Below are positions 40,757 through 50,262 of a stretch of DNA of 64,000 nt, piece after piece; positions within the stretch are counted from its first letter, which is position 1; each line of letters opens with the position of its first letter. The notes beneath the pieces are model-generated. The model ran no database searches. It was not told the origin of the DNA and was given only the letters and a program-made list of their open reading frames with translations. A program made the position numbers and the translations under genes. The DNA is from Natronolimnobius sp. AArcel1 (lineage in GTDB: Archaea > Halobacteriota > Halobacteria > Halobacteriales > Natrialbaceae): assembly GCF_011043775.1 (NCBI RefSeq), contig NZ_JAAKXY010000003.1, forward strand, positions 1 through 64,000. The letters run 5' to 3'.

Positions 40757-43549
40757 ATGGATCCGGCGCTTGGCCCGCCCGACGCGATGGCCGAGAAACG
40801 CGACGAGTTGACGCCGATGATGGCACAGTATCACGACCTCTGTGCCCGCTACGACGACGCTATCGTCCTCTTTCAGGTCGGCGACTTTTACGAAACCTTC
40901 TGTGGCGCTGCCGAACGCTCCGCGCGCATCCTCGAGATTGCCCTCACGAGCCGCGAAGACTCCACCGGCGAGTATCCGATGGCCGGCATTCCCATCGATA
41001 ACGCCGAATCGTACATCGAGACACTGCTCGAGGCTGGCTACCGGGTTGCGGTCGCGGACCAGGTCGAGGAACCGGGCGAGACCTCGGGTGTCGTCGAACG
41101 AGCCGTCACCCGCGTGATCACGCCAGGCACGCTCACCGAAGACGAACTGCTCGCAAGCGACGACAACAACTTCGTCGCGGCGGTCGCTTGCGGTTCCGGT
41201 GACACCGACGCCGCGGCCACAGCCGATGCGGAACTCGCACTCGCCTTGCTCGACGTCTCAACCGGCGACTTTCTCGCGACGAGTTCGGACTCGAGGGAGG
41301 CACTCGCGGACGAAATCAGTCGATTCGAACCCGCTGAGGCCGTCGTTGGACCCGACGCTCCGACGGCGCTCTGTCCTGACGGCTGCATGGTCTCGCCCTA
41401 CGACGAGCGCGCGTTCGACCGCGAATTGGCGGGTGAAAAGCTCTCTACCTATTTCCGAAATCCAGACGCCCTGCTCGTGAGCGATGCTGAAATCCGCGCC
41501 TGCGGCGCCGTCCTCGCCTACGCGGAATACGTCCGCGGCGGTGCACACGAGGGCGAACGCGGCGAGGGCAACAGCGGGGACACCGACAATGCCGACAGCA
41601 CCGCCGCTGGCTCGCTCGAGGCTCCCGCCGATGGAACCCACCTCGAGTATCTCACCCACCTCACGCGCTACGATCCGCGGGAGTACCTGCTGCTCGACGC
41701 CGTGGCCCTGCGCAGCCTCGAGTTATTCGAACCCCGTGGCGTGCACGGCCGAGACGACGCGACGCTCGTTGGTGTTCTCGATGAGACCTCAAGCGCACTT
41801 GGCGGGCGCAAACTCCGTGATTGGCTCCGGCGGCCGCTGCTCGAGCCTGCACGGATCGAAGCGCGACTCGACGCGGTTGAGGAACTGACCAGTGCGGTCC
41901 AGACACGCGAGCGACTGCACGACCTGCTTCGGAACGTCTACGATCTGGAACGGCTGATCGGGCGCATCTCTCGCGAGCGGGCAAACGCGCGAGACTTGCG
42001 CTCGCTACACGATACGCTCGCGGTAGTGCCCGACATTCGCGGACAGGTAGCCGACGCCGACTGCGAGCGACTCGATCGCGTCCACGAGAATCTCGACCCG
42101 CTGGACGATGTCCGCGAGTTGCTTGCGGACGCGATTGTCGACGAGCCACCAATCGAGATCACCGAAGGCGGAATCATCGCCGAGGACTACGACGACGATT
42201 TAGACGAGTTGCGCGCGACGGCACGAGATGGCAAGCAGTGGATCGACGATCTCGAGGCGCGCGAACGCGAGCGCACCGGGATCGACTCGCTGAAAGTCGG
42301 CCACAACTCGGTCCATGGCTACTACATCGAGGTGACGAACGCGAATCTCGAGGCCGTCCCCGAGAACTACCAGCGCCGCCAGACGCTGAAAAACTCCGAG
42401 CGCTTCGTCACGCCGGAACTCAAAGACCGTGAGGACGAAATCGTCGGCGCACAGGAGCGCGCGGATGACCTCGAGTACGAGCTATTTTGCACTGTGCGTC
42501 GCGAAATCGCCGCCGAAGTCGAACGCGTGCAGGCACTCGCTGATGCGCTTGCGACGCTTGATGCGTTCGTCTCGCTTGCAACGGCCGCGGCACAGTACGA
42601 TTACTGCCGACCGGAAATCGTTGACCGCGATGGGAGCGGACAGGCCAGCGGACGCGACGATGACTGCAGCGACGGGCGCGTCCTCGAGATTGAGGGCGGC
42701 CGTCACCCGGTCGTCGAGCGTACACAGGAGTCGTTCGTGCCGAACGACACCCGGTTCACTGATGACCGACGATTGGCAGTGATCACGGGGCCGAACATGT
42801 CCGGAAAGTCGACGTACATGCGTCAGGTCGCCCAGATCGTCTTGCTGGCACAGGTCGGGAGCTTCGTCCCCGCTCGTTCGGCCAGACTGACGCCGGTCAA
42901 TCGTATCTTCACACGCGTGGGCGCGAGCGACGACATCGCGGGTGGGCGCTCGACGTTCATGGTCGAGATGGACGAACTTGCGACGATCTTGCAGGAGGCC
43001 GACGAGCGCTCGCTCGTCCTGCTAGATGAGGTCGGACGGGGCACCTCGACCGCGGACGGTATGGCTATCGCGCAGGCGATCACCGAACACCTCCACGACG
43101 CGGTCGGCGCGACGACGCTCTTTGCGACCCACCACCACCCGCTGACTGAACTCACAGACACGCTCGAGGGCGCGTTCACGCTCCACTTCGAGGTCGAACA
43201 GGTCGACGGCGAGGTCGTCTTTCATCACGAAATCGTCCCGGGTGCAGCGTCGGGATCGTACGGCGTCGAGGTCGCGACCGCGGCGGGTGTTCCTGAGGAC
43301 GTGGTCGAACGCTCGAGAGAATTGGTTGGAACAGCAGAATCAGCAGGTGCGAGCGCGCTCGAGGGCGATTCAGTCAATTCGCAGTCGGCTGCTGGGAACG
43401 ACGCTACGCGCTCGCCGTCGGCGACCGCTGATGGCGGCGATGACCCGACCGATATTGCAGCGGAACTGCGTGCGCTCGATCTGGCACACCTGACGCCAGT
43501 CGAAGCGCTGACGGAGCTAGATCGGTTGAAACAGTTGCTCGAGGAGTAG
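40757..43549 (+). CDS. mutS: DNA mismatch repair protein MutS
   Basis: This 930-residue MutS1-type protein contains the mismatch-recognition motif in domain I ([10 protein letters not shown], with the Phe-x-Glu pair), connector and clamp regions, and the ATPase with Walker [14 protein letters not shown] (about 678-690) and [20 protein letters not shown]. An acidic, Gly/Asp-rich insert near residue 265-295 and another near 860-895 look haloarchaea-specific. ATG 40757 is chosen over the TTG at 40751. No mutL is adjacent. It should recognise mispairs after replication. Confidence 0.94.
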   Translation: MDPALGPPDAMAEKRDELTPMMAQYHDLCARYDDAIVLFQVGDFYETFCGAAERSARILEIALTSREDSTGEYPMAGIPIDNAESYIETLLEAGYRVAVADQVEEPGETSGVVERAVTRVITPGTLTEDELLASDDNNFVAAVACGSGDTDAAATADAELALALLDVSTGDFLATSSDSREALADEISRFEPAEAVVGPDAPTALCPDGCMVSPYDERAFDRELAGEKLSTYFRNPDALLVSDAEIRACGAVLAYAEYVRGGAHEGERGEGNSGDTDNADSTAAGSLEAPADGTHLEYLTHLTRYDPREYLLLDAVALRSLELFEPRGVHGRDDATLVGVLDETSSALGGRKLRDWLRRPLLEPARIEARLDAVEELTSAVQTRERLHDLLRNVYDLERLIGRISRERANARDLRSLHDTLAVVPDIRGQVADADCERLDRVHENLDPLDDVRELLADAIVDEPPIEITEGGIIAEDYDDDLDELRATARDGKQWIDDLEARERERTGIDSLKVGHNSVHGYYIEVTNANLEAVPENYQRRQTLKNSERFVTPELKDREDEIVGAQERADDLEYELFCTVRREIAAEVERVQALADALATLDAFVSLATAAAQYDYCRPEIVDRDGSGQASGRDDDCSDGRVLEIEGGRHPVVERTQESFVPNDTRFTDDRRLAVITGPNMSGKSTYMRQVAQIVLLAQVGSFVPARSARLTPVNRIFTRVGASDDIAGGRSTFMVEMDELATILQEADERSLVLLDEVGRGTSTADGMAIAQAITEHLHDAVGATTLFATHHHPLTELTDTLEGAFTLHFEVEQVDGEVVFHHEIVPGAASGSYGVEVATAAGVPEDVVERSRELVGTAESAGASALEGDSVNSQSAAGNDATRSPSATADGGDDPTDIAAELRALDLAHLTPVEALTELDRLKQLLEE

Positions 43550-43550
43550 C

Positions 43551-44072
43551 CTACTCGGCAAGTTGCTTGCGATACACGAGCATCTCGAAGGAGTCATCGG
43601 AGACCTCGAGTTGCTCGCGACAAACCTTCTCGAACCCGTTCGTTTCGTACAACCCTCGTGCTGCAGCCTGCGACGCCATCGTATCGAGAACGATAGTCGT
43701 GTATCCGCACTCTCGAGCACGCTTCTCGAGTGCTGTGTAGATTCGGCTGCCATACCCCTGGCGCTGGTGGGCTGGATCAACGCGCATGCGGGTCAACACG
43801 ATTGTCGTCTCAGGCAGTTCGGACAGGAAGTTCGTAATGTAATGGTCGCTCTCAAGAAGTTGATACCCACCCATTGCGACGATTTGACCGTCGACTTCAC
43901 CGACGAGGAACTCGCCGTTGCGCTCGAGGAACGTCTCTGTAACGTTCTCGAGGTCGTCATCCGGAACGTCTTCGAGATACGCGCCGATATCACGCATTGC
44001 TGCTTCGTGGAGGTTCCGAACTCGAGACGCATCGGCTGGTCGAAAGCGCCGAACGGACAGGTTGTCACCCAT
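43551..44072 (-). CDS. GNAT family N-acetyltransferase
   Basis: This 173-residue protein has the acetyl-CoA binding motif A (TRMRVDPAHQRQGYGSRIYTALEKRA) and motif B (LDTMASQAAARGLYETNGFEKV) of the GNAT fold. The substrate (small molecule or protein N-terminus) is not predictable. The stop lies one base from the mutS stop (convergent). AT-rich TATA-like blocks lie upstream at 44083-44113. Confidence 0.85.
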   Translation of the reverse strand: MGDNLSVRRFRPADASRVRNLHEAAMRDIGAYLEDVPDDDLENVTETFLERNGEFLVGEVDGQIVAMGGYQLLESDHYITNFLSELPETTIVLTRMRVDPAHQRQGYGSRIYTALEKRARECGYTTIVLDTMASQAAARGLYETNGFEKVCREQLEVSDDSFEMLVYRKQLAE

Positions 44073-44209
44073 ACGCTGAAATTATGGCCTCAATTACAAA
44101 TTTGGGATTATATTGACAATTTTTGAGTGTGCTTTACTGGAACGAGTACACGTGGGCATACTCCCAGCCAACACGATCTCGAGCGAACCGCACCCATACA
44201 CCGCCTAGT

Positions 44210-44971
44210 TCACTCTGCGGGCGGCTCGAGCGAGACGAACTCGAGGCCGTGATCGCTGAGTAGGCGGCTGGCGCGGTCGGTGACTGAAGGGGCCACCAGA
44301 ATCCCGCGGACGGCAGCGTCGGCGTGGAGGTCACGCTCGAGGGCGTCGACGTATCGGCGAAGTTGGCTGACAGCGTCGGGGCCGACGCGGCGGCGTTTGA
44401 GTTCGACGACGACTGCGCGGCCCGCCGAATCCTCGCCGTAGATGTCGACGGCTCCCGCGGGCGTTGCGCGCTCGGTTGCAAGCGGGGTGAAGCCGGACTC
44501 GAGCAGGTCGGGCGTCTCGAGGATGCGCTTGCGAAGGTCTTCCTCGGTGCCGACGAGGCTGATGCTGGTCTCATCGGTGCCCGCAAAGACGGACACCTGC
44601 AGAACGCGCGTGAAGGTCACGCGGAGGCGCTCCTCGGGCGTCGAGCGGGTGCTCTCGAGGACGAGCGCGTCTGTGGTGTCGGCCTCTCCCTCGGCCAACT
44701 CGACGGTGTGCTCACAGCCCGGTGGCTGCCAGTTGACCGGCTTTTGGCCCTCGTCAGTGTGAACCAGAATTGTCCCATCTGGTTTGCACATGACGTGCCT
44801 GTCGCCGGACCCGAGTTCGCTCGAGGCGCGGCCGTCGTAGTCGACGGTACAGCGCCCGAAGACTGTCACGAGCGCCTCTCGTGAGATGCCATCAGCGAGT
44901 GTCTCGCGGGCAGCCTCGAGTGCGGGGCGCTCGAGTGTGTCGACGCGGGTATCCGGCTCGGTACGAGTCAC
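44210..44971 (-). CDS. nucS: endonuclease NucS/EndoMS
   Basis: This 253-residue protein has an N-terminal DNA-binding domain (VTVFGRCTVDYDGRASSELGSGDRHVMCKPDGTILVH) and a C-terminal RecB-like nuclease domain with the active-site pattern GAVDIYGEDSAGRAVVVELKRRR. NucS/EndoMS cuts both strands at mismatches in archaea and actinobacteria, in a repair route that does not need MutS-MutL. Here it lies 0.7 kb from mutS, separated by one acetyltransferase gene. Confidence 0.92.
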   Translation of the reverse strand: MTRTEPDTRVDTLERPALEAARETLADGISREALVTVFGRCTVDYDGRASSELGSGDRHVMCKPDGTILVHTDEGQKPVNWQPPGCEHTVELAEGEADTTDALVLESTRSTPEERLRVTFTRVLQVSVFAGTDETSISLVGTEEDLRKRILETPDLLESGFTPLATERATPAGAVDIYGEDSAGRAVVVELKRRRVGPDAVSQLRRYVDALERDLHADAAVRGILVAPSVTDRASRLLSDHGLEFVSLEPPAE

Positions 44972-45051
44972 TGTCTGCCCGTAGCCAGCGGGTGAGTAAA
45001 AACGCCCCGTCCCGTGGTCGGCGGATGGAGATGGTCGACAAACGAAGTCAG

Positions 45052-45062
45052 GTGCTTTTATT
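45052..45062 (+). promoter_or_regulatory. TATA-like element
   Basis: CTTTTATTTTC lies about 30 bases before the lipoprotein ATG at 45089. It supports that start over the in-frame codon at 45014. Confidence 0.4.
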
Positions 45063-45088
45063 TTCGTTCAGCCCTGAATCCGGACCGA

Positions 45089-45763
45089 ATGGAATCTAAT
45101 CCAACTCGTCGTCGTCTCCTCCAACTGGGCGGCGTCGGTGCGACCGCGTCGCTTGCCGGCTGTAGCCAGTTCGACATCCCCGGCAGCGAGGACGACAGCG
45201 AGTCCGAGCCTCAAACCGAAAGTGAGGCCGAACTCGAGGCCGACACGGAACCCGATATTGACCCCGCAGACGGCATTACTGCAGTTGTTCAGCCTGATCA
45301 GGAGGCCCTCCAACAGGCACAACAAGAGGTCATGGCGGAACTTGAAGAGGGAGACCTCGATGAGCAGGAAGCACAGATGGAGCTCCAACAGCGCCAGGTG
45401 GAACTGATCAGTTCCCACGCTGCGGAGTTCGAGTCATCGATGAGCGATGATGACGAGGTGTCGATCGAAGCAGGTGTCGCCCAAGAAGGCGCGCTCTTGA
45501 TCGATGGGCCTGACGAGCGACTTATGAGCCTTCTTCGAGATGGAGATGTCTCTGGATTGATGCCTGGCGCAGAGTACGGCCGCATGCTCGAGCAACAGGA
45601 GCAACAGCAACCGCCGGTTGACGCGGAAGAAGGCGGTGAGGAGCCAGTTGAGGAAGAACCTGTGGACGAAGACGACGCTGACGACGAGACCGCAGATGGC
45701 GACGACTCGACGGACGAGGACGAAGCCGGCGATGAAGACGAAACCGACGACGCAGACGAATAG
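45089..45763 (+). CDS. Tat-exported lipoprotein, acidic
   Basis: This 224-residue protein begins with a twin-arginine signal (TRRRLLQLGGVGATA) followed by the lipobox LAGC, so it should cross by the Tat route and be lipid-anchored at the cell surface. After an acidic linker comes a helical domain (about 65-150: QQAQQEVMAELEEGDLDEQEAQMELQQRQVELISSHAAEF). The tail of about 50 residues is almost all Asp, Glu and Pro. No enzyme motif is visible. Function is unknown. Confidence 0.8.
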   Translation: MESNPTRRRLLQLGGVGATASLAGCSQFDIPGSEDDSESEPQTESEAELEADTEPDIDPADGITAVVQPDQEALQQAQQEVMAELEEGDLDEQEAQMELQQRQVELISSHAAEFESSMSDDDEVSIEAGVAQEGALLIDGPDERLMSLLRDGDVSGLMPGAEYGRMLEQQEQQQPPVDAEEGGEEPVEEEPVDEDDADDETADGDDSTDEDEAGDEDETDDADE

Positions 45764-45765
45764 CG

Positions 45766-46248
45766 CTACTCGAGGCTGAACGGACTTTTTCGTGCTGTCC
45801 AGTCCCACCCCGGGAGTCGCTCCTGAAAGCCAGCCGCGAGTGCGGCCTCGAGATCGTCGACCCCGGCGTTTTCTTCGGGACCGCCGTGGACCTGCAGATC
45901 TGCGTAGTGGAACGTCGCTTCGCCGAGGGTGCGAAGTGGTTGCGTGCCGGCGATGGTCGCGGCGAGTTCGCGCCCGAGCAGTTCGTCGACGATGAAGCCG
46001 GGATAGTCGTCCTCTACATCGAGATCACGCAGCAGGGCTGTCATCGCGGCGACATTGACTGCCAGATCGCCATCTGCGAAGACGACATCGACTTCGTCCC
46101 GATACTGTTCGGTGGTGACGTGATCGACGGTGGTGTCGAACGTCTCGCCCAGGTCATCGCGCACGTCGTTGATGATCGGGACAATGGTCTCGCTGTGGTC
46201 GACAATCCAGTCACGCTCGGCGGCGACACGGGCCGGAGTCAGGTGCAT
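45766..46248 (-). CDS. hypothetical protein (160 residues) divergent from aCPSF1
   Basis: This 160-residue acidic protein is not recognised. It starts MHLTPARVAAERDWIVDHSETIVPIINDVRDDL and ends TARKSPFSLE, with a helical, soluble composition. The frame continues far upstream, but only this last part reads as protein and the rest is antisense to the next gene. The ATG at 46248 is 346 bases from the divergent aCPSF1 start. It converges with the lipoprotein gene, 2 bases apart. Confidence 0.65.
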   Translation of the reverse strand: MHLTPARVAAERDWIVDHSETIVPIINDVRDDLGETFDTTVDHVTTEQYRDEVDVVFADGDLAVNVAAMTALLRDLDVEDDYPGFIVDELLGRELAATIAGTQPLRTLGEATFHYADLQVHGGPEENAGVDDLEAALAAGFQERLPGWDWTARKSPFSLE

Positions 46249-46593
46249 ACTCCCTGTTTTTCGCCCATATCCCTGTCTTTTGCGAAGGCTTTTATACCAC
46301 GCAAAGAATAGGCTCGGGTAAGCGGGTTCTCCCTGGAATCTTCCCGCATGGACCAGGATAACCGATCTGGGAGCGTGTTCGTCACGGCACGGAAGTACAC
46401 AGTATGAGACGAGAATGGAGACAGCTATCGTCGTCTGACGACGGCGATCGCTGTTGCTTTTCCCGACGATGCGACCGACTGTCGGTGTTCCCGTCTCGAG
46501 GTGTGTCCGTTCGTGTTCCGTTTGTAGCCGGCAATTCGATCGGCCGGACGTGTTCCCAGGCGACGAGTTCACGCAAGCCACATCTGGCGACAT
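46249..46593 (+). promoter_or_regulatory. long leader and promoter of the aCPSF1 gene
   Basis: CTTTTATACC at about 46289-46298 is the best TATA box in the interval and implies a 5' leader of about 270 nt before the ATG at 46594. The leader holds a GCGGG/CCCGC hairpin near 46323-46348 and an ATG frame from 46404 that overlaps the gene start. A nearer promoter cannot be excluded. Confidence 0.4.
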
Positions 46594-48528
46594 ATGAGCA
46601 CTGTAGAGCAGCAACTCGACGATTTGCAAGCAGAGATCACGAGCGAGCTTCCGAGCGATATCTCGGTCTCCTCGGTGAAGTACGAAGGCCCCGAACTGGT
46701 GGTGTACACGCGCGATCCGAAGAAATTCGCCAATCAGGGCGATCTGATTCGGAAACTCGCGAGTAAACTCCGCAAACGGATCACCGTCCGGCCGGACCCA
46801 AGCGTCCTCTCGCGTCCCGAAGAGGCACGCGAGGAAGTAATGGGCGTAATTCCGGAAGAAGCTGGCGTGACCGACCTCGATTTCCACGCCGATACTGGCG
46901 AGGTCGTCATCGAGGCCGAAAAGCCAGGCATGGTTATCGGCCGCCACGGCTCGACGCTTCGCGACATCACGAAAAACGTCGGCTGGACGCCCGAAGTCGT
47001 CCGCACGCCGCCGATCGAATCCTCGACCGTCTCGAACGTTCGGAGCTTCCTCAAGCAAGAGCGCGACGAGCGCCGTGACATTCTCGAGAAGGTTGGCCGA
47101 CAGATCCATCGCGACGAGATGTCCGATGACGAGTACGTCCGCATCACGACGCTTGGTTGCTGTCGCGAAGTCGGTCGTGCGTCCTTTATTATCTCGACGC
47201 CTGAGACGCGAATCCTTGTCGACTGTGGTGACAAACCCGGTGCGGAGGGCGAAGTGCCCTACCTCCACGCACCCGAGGCGTTCGGTGCCGGCCCACAGAC
47301 CATCGATGCCGTTGTCCTCACACACGCCCACCTCGACCACTCCGCGCTGATTCCGCTGCTGTTCAAATACGGCTACGACGGTCCGATTTACTGTACCGAA
47401 CCAACGCGAGACCTGATGGGACTGTTGACGCTCGACTATCTCGACGTCGCAGCCAAAGAAGGTCGAGCGCCGCCGTACGAAAGCGAACAGGTCCGTGAGG
47501 CTATCAAACACTGCATCCCACTCGAGTACGGCGACGTCACCGACATCGCACCGGACGTCAAACTCACGTTCCACAACGCAGGCCACATTCTCGGCTCGGC
47601 CGTCTCGCACTTCCACATCGGCGACGGCCTCTACAACGTCTGTTTCTCGGGCGACATTCACTACGAGGACACCCGCCTGTTCAACGGCGCGGTCAACGAC
47701 TTCCCGCGCGTCGAGACACTCGTCCTCGAGTCAACCTACGGTGGTCGCAACGACTACCAGACTGACCAACAGGATTCCGAGGAGAAACTCAAGGAAGTCA
47801 TCAACGAGGCCTACGACAAGGGCGGAAAGGTCCTGATTCCGGCGTTCGCAGTGGGCCGATCACAGGAGATCATGCTCGTTATCGAGGAAGCGATGCGAAA
47901 CGGCGATATTCCCTCGATGCCAGTCCACCTCGATGGCATGATCTGGGAGGCAACGGCAATCCATACGACCTACCCAGAGTACCTGCGTGACGATCTGCGC
48001 GACCGGATCTTCCACGACGACGAGAATCCGTTCCTCGCCGACGAGTTCAACCACATCGACGGCGGCGAGGAGGAACGACAGGACGTTGCCGACGGCGACT
48101 CCTGTATTATCCTCTCGACCTCGGGTATGGTCACCGGCGGTCCGATCATGTCCTGGCTCGGCCACATCGGTCCCGACCCAGACTCGACGCTCGTCTTCGT
48201 CGGCTACCAGGCCCAGGGAACGCTCGGTCGACGCATCCAGAACGGCTGGGACGAAATCCCGACCAGCGAAGTCGGTGCAATGGGCAACGGCGGCGGCCGC
48301 GGCACCCTCGATCTCAACGTCGATGTCGAAACCGTCGATGGCTTCTCCGGCCACGCCGACCGCGCCGGCCTCGAGAACTTCGTCAAGACGATGAATCCAC
48401 GCCCCGAGAAAGTGCTCTGTGTCCACGGTGACGAGCGCTCGACGCAGGATCTCTCCTCGGCACTCTATCACGACTACAACATGCGGACGTTCGCACCGAA
48501 GAATCTCGAGACGTTCCGCTTCCTGTAG
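46594..48528 (+). CDS. beta-CASP ribonuclease/transcription termination factor aCPSF1 (FttA)
   Basis: This 644-residue protein has two N-terminal KH-type RNA-binding regions (about 1-150, with PGMVIGRHGSTLRDITKN). A metallo-beta-lactamase core follows, with HAHLDH at residues 244-249 and FHNAGHILGSAV, and a beta-CASP domain and C-terminal FSGHAD and LCVHGDE motifs. Archaeal CPSF1 cuts nascent RNA at U-rich sites and terminates transcription. The length and motifs match the euryarchaeal type exactly. Confidence 0.95.
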   Translation: MSTVEQQLDDLQAEITSELPSDISVSSVKYEGPELVVYTRDPKKFANQGDLIRKLASKLRKRITVRPDPSVLSRPEEAREEVMGVIPEEAGVTDLDFHADTGEVVIEAEKPGMVIGRHGSTLRDITKNVGWTPEVVRTPPIESSTVSNVRSFLKQERDERRDILEKVGRQIHRDEMSDDEYVRITTLGCCREVGRASFIISTPETRILVDCGDKPGAEGEVPYLHAPEAFGAGPQTIDAVVLTHAHLDHSALIPLLFKYGYDGPIYCTEPTRDLMGLLTLDYLDVAAKEGRAPPYESEQVREAIKHCIPLEYGDVTDIAPDVKLTFHNAGHILGSAVSHFHIGDGLYNVCFSGDIHYEDTRLFNGAVNDFPRVETLVLESTYGGRNDYQTDQQDSEEKLKEVINEAYDKGGKVLIPAFAVGRSQEIMLVIEEAMRNGDIPSMPVHLDGMIWEATAIHTTYPEYLRDDLRDRIFHDDENPFLADEFNHIDGGEEERQDVADGDSCIILSTSGMVTGGPIMSWLGHIGPDPDSTLVFVGYQAQGTLGRRIQNGWDEIPTSEVGAMGNGGGRGTLDLNVDVETVDGFSGHADRAGLENFVKTMNPRPEKVLCVHGDERSTQDLSSALYHDYNMRTFAPKNLETFRFL

Positions 48529-48636
48529 GTCGGTTCGTCGCTTTCTCGTCGGCGTTCTTATCGAAGGTCCTGTTCTCGTTCTCGAGTCTGCAATCGGTTT
48601 CGGGGGGTTTTTGCGCGAACCGCCCGAAATTAGACT

Positions 48637-49359
48637 GTGAACGACGAGGCGATTCCGACCGGCTGTGGGGCGGTCGACGAGTTACTCGGCGGGGGGTTCG
48701 AACGCGGGACCGTCACGCAGGTGTACGGCTCGCCAGCCGCGGGTAAAACGAATGTCGCACTTTCTGCGGCCGTCGAAACCGCAGCCAGCGGCGGTACGGC
48801 GGTCTATATCGACACCGAGGGCGTCTCCGTCGACCGCTTTGAGCAACTGCTGTCCGCTCGAGTGGCGAGCACCGACGATGAGACAGCGCCCGATATCGAG
48901 ACGGTTGCCTCACGAATCGTCATTGAAGATGCACTCGATTTCGACGAACAAGCCGAAGCTGTCCGCGACGCAGAAGAGTTCGCTGAACGGGCAGACCTGA
49001 TCGTCCTCGACAGCGCAACCGGGTTCTACCGCCTCGAGCGAACAGGCGACGGCGACGAGGGCGAGGCCCTGCGCTCGGTGGCGCGTCAGGTCACACATCT
49101 ACTCTCGCTCGCGCGCAAACACGACCTCGCGGTCGTCCTGACGAATCAGGTGTTTGCTGATCCCGACTCGGATCGGACGCGTCCACTCGGCGGCAACACG
49201 CTCGAGCACTGGACCGGCGTTGTCGTCCGTCTCGAGCGCTTCCGCGGCGGGAATCGACGCGCCACACTCGAGAAACATCGCTCGAAACCGGTCGGCGAGT
49301 CCGCGAAGTTCCAGATTACGGATACTGGACTCGGTGGTGGCGACCGCCAGCGACACTAA
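48637..49359 (+). CDS. radB: DNA repair and recombination protein RadB
   Basis: This 240-residue RecA-fold protein lacks the N-terminal HhH domain of RadA. Walker A is GSPAAGKTNVAL (about 31-42), and Walker B-like DLIVLDSATGFYRL and VVLTNQVFAD follow. RadB is a euryarchaeal RadA paralogue that aids recombination. It starts at GTG 48637, about 110 bases after aCPSF1 on the same strand. Confidence 0.92.
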   Translation: MNDEAIPTGCGAVDELLGGGFERGTVTQVYGSPAAGKTNVALSAAVETAASGGTAVYIDTEGVSVDRFEQLLSARVASTDDETAPDIETVASRIVIEDALDFDEQAEAVRDAEEFAERADLIVLDSATGFYRLERTGDGDEGEALRSVARQVTHLLSLARKHDLAVVLTNQVFADPDSDRTRPLGGNTLEHWTGVVVRLERFRGGNRRATLEKHRSKPVGESAKFQITDTGLGGGDRQRH

Positions 49360-49447
49360 CCAGACTGTGGTGACTTCCCCTACGACTAACGTCATGGGCT
49401 TTCTCCTCGATTTCGTGTATGCAGGGAGAGACCACCAGCGTTGACAA

Positions 49448-49457
49448 ATTATAATTA
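49448..49457 (+). promoter_or_regulatory. AT-rich palindrome/promoter of the HTH gene
   Basis: AATTATAATT is a perfect palindrome inside an AT-rich block (49446-49463), about 45 bases before the ATG at 49504. It can serve as a TATA element. Confidence 0.4.
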
Positions 49458-49503
49458 TTAACTCGTACATAGCTACGCCAATACAGAAGTAGCCTGCTCA
49501 CGA

Positions 49504-50211
49504 ATGCGTCGTGTGAACAAGACACAAGAACGGGCAAGAGATGATGCTGTCGTCGAGGTCGAGTTCACGGTGTCGGATCCGGGGTATCCGCTGGTTGCGC
49601 TCTCGGCTGAAACGGCGTGTTCAGTCGAGTTGATTCAACTGCTCCCTCGGAGCAACGGCTCTTACACCGTGTTCCAACGTGTCGCTGGCTGTCCACCTAA
49701 GCACGTCCTTTCGGTCCTTGAGCGCTACGACAAACTCGAGGCGTGTGTGGTCAGTGAGACCGATACGGATGCCGTCCTCGAGGTACGAATCGACGAAGAC
49801 GGTGAGTTCTTCACGATTAGCTTGACCGATGCGGGTGCGATTCCGACGGAGCTGAGCAGTCATGATGGGACCGCACGGATCGTCGCGGAAATCCCACCGA
49901 TTTACTCCGCATCAGCCGTCATTGAACAGTTTCAGGAGATGTATCCGCGCGTCGAAATCGTTGCCCGACGTCAAAAAGAGTACGCAGTCTCACTCTTTCG
50001 ACGACAGAAACTGTACGAGACAGCGCTCAGTTCACTCACACCGCGTCAACACGAAGCGCTCTTTCTAGCGTACATGAACGGCTTTTATGACTGGCCACGG
50101 AAAGCGACTGGTGAAGAACTCGCCGCAGAAATGGACGTTTCGCCACCGACGTTTCACGAACACCTGCGATCTGCAGAACAGACAATATTCTCGGTGATTT
50201 TCGGGTCGTAA
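49504..50211 (+). CDS. Bat-type HTH transcriptional regulator
   Basis: This 235-residue protein has an N-terminal sensor-like region (about 15-165). The C-terminal HTH_10 domain typical of bacterioopsin-activator-like regulators is LSSLTPRQHEALFLAYMNGFYDWPRKATGEELAAEMDVSPPTFHEHLRSAEQTIF. The signal and target are unknown. Divergent or adjacent genes give no clear hint, although a carotenoid-type gene lies 1.3 kb away. Confidence 0.85.
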   Translation: MRRVNKTQERARDDAVVEVEFTVSDPGYPLVALSAETACSVELIQLLPRSNGSYTVFQRVAGCPPKHVLSVLERYDKLEACVVSETDTDAVLEVRIDEDGEFFTISLTDAGAIPTELSSHDGTARIVAEIPPIYSASAVIEQFQEMYPRVEIVARRQKEYAVSLFRRQKLYETALSSLTPRQHEALFLAYMNGFYDWPRKATGEELAAEMDVSPPTFHEHLRSAEQTIFSVIFGS

Positions 50212-50262
50212 TTGAAAACGGCTGAAATGACAGGCTGCCGTAGTGGGCAGCCAATACACTCC

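Noticed and set aside
44134-44210. Protein-like reading just after nucS on the minus strand (possible frameshifted C-terminus)
   Set aside because: NucS ends at a usual place after its nuclease domain, and the extra stretch is too short to show a real frameshift.
46404-46766. 120-residue frame in the aCPSF1 leader
   Set aside because: It is Arg/Ser-rich, overlaps the gene start in another frame, and has no support other than an ATG. It is noted only as part of the leader.
45766-47661. 631-residue minus-strand frame
   Set aside because: Most of it is antisense to aCPSF1. Only the last 160 residues, from ATG 46248, read as a real protein.
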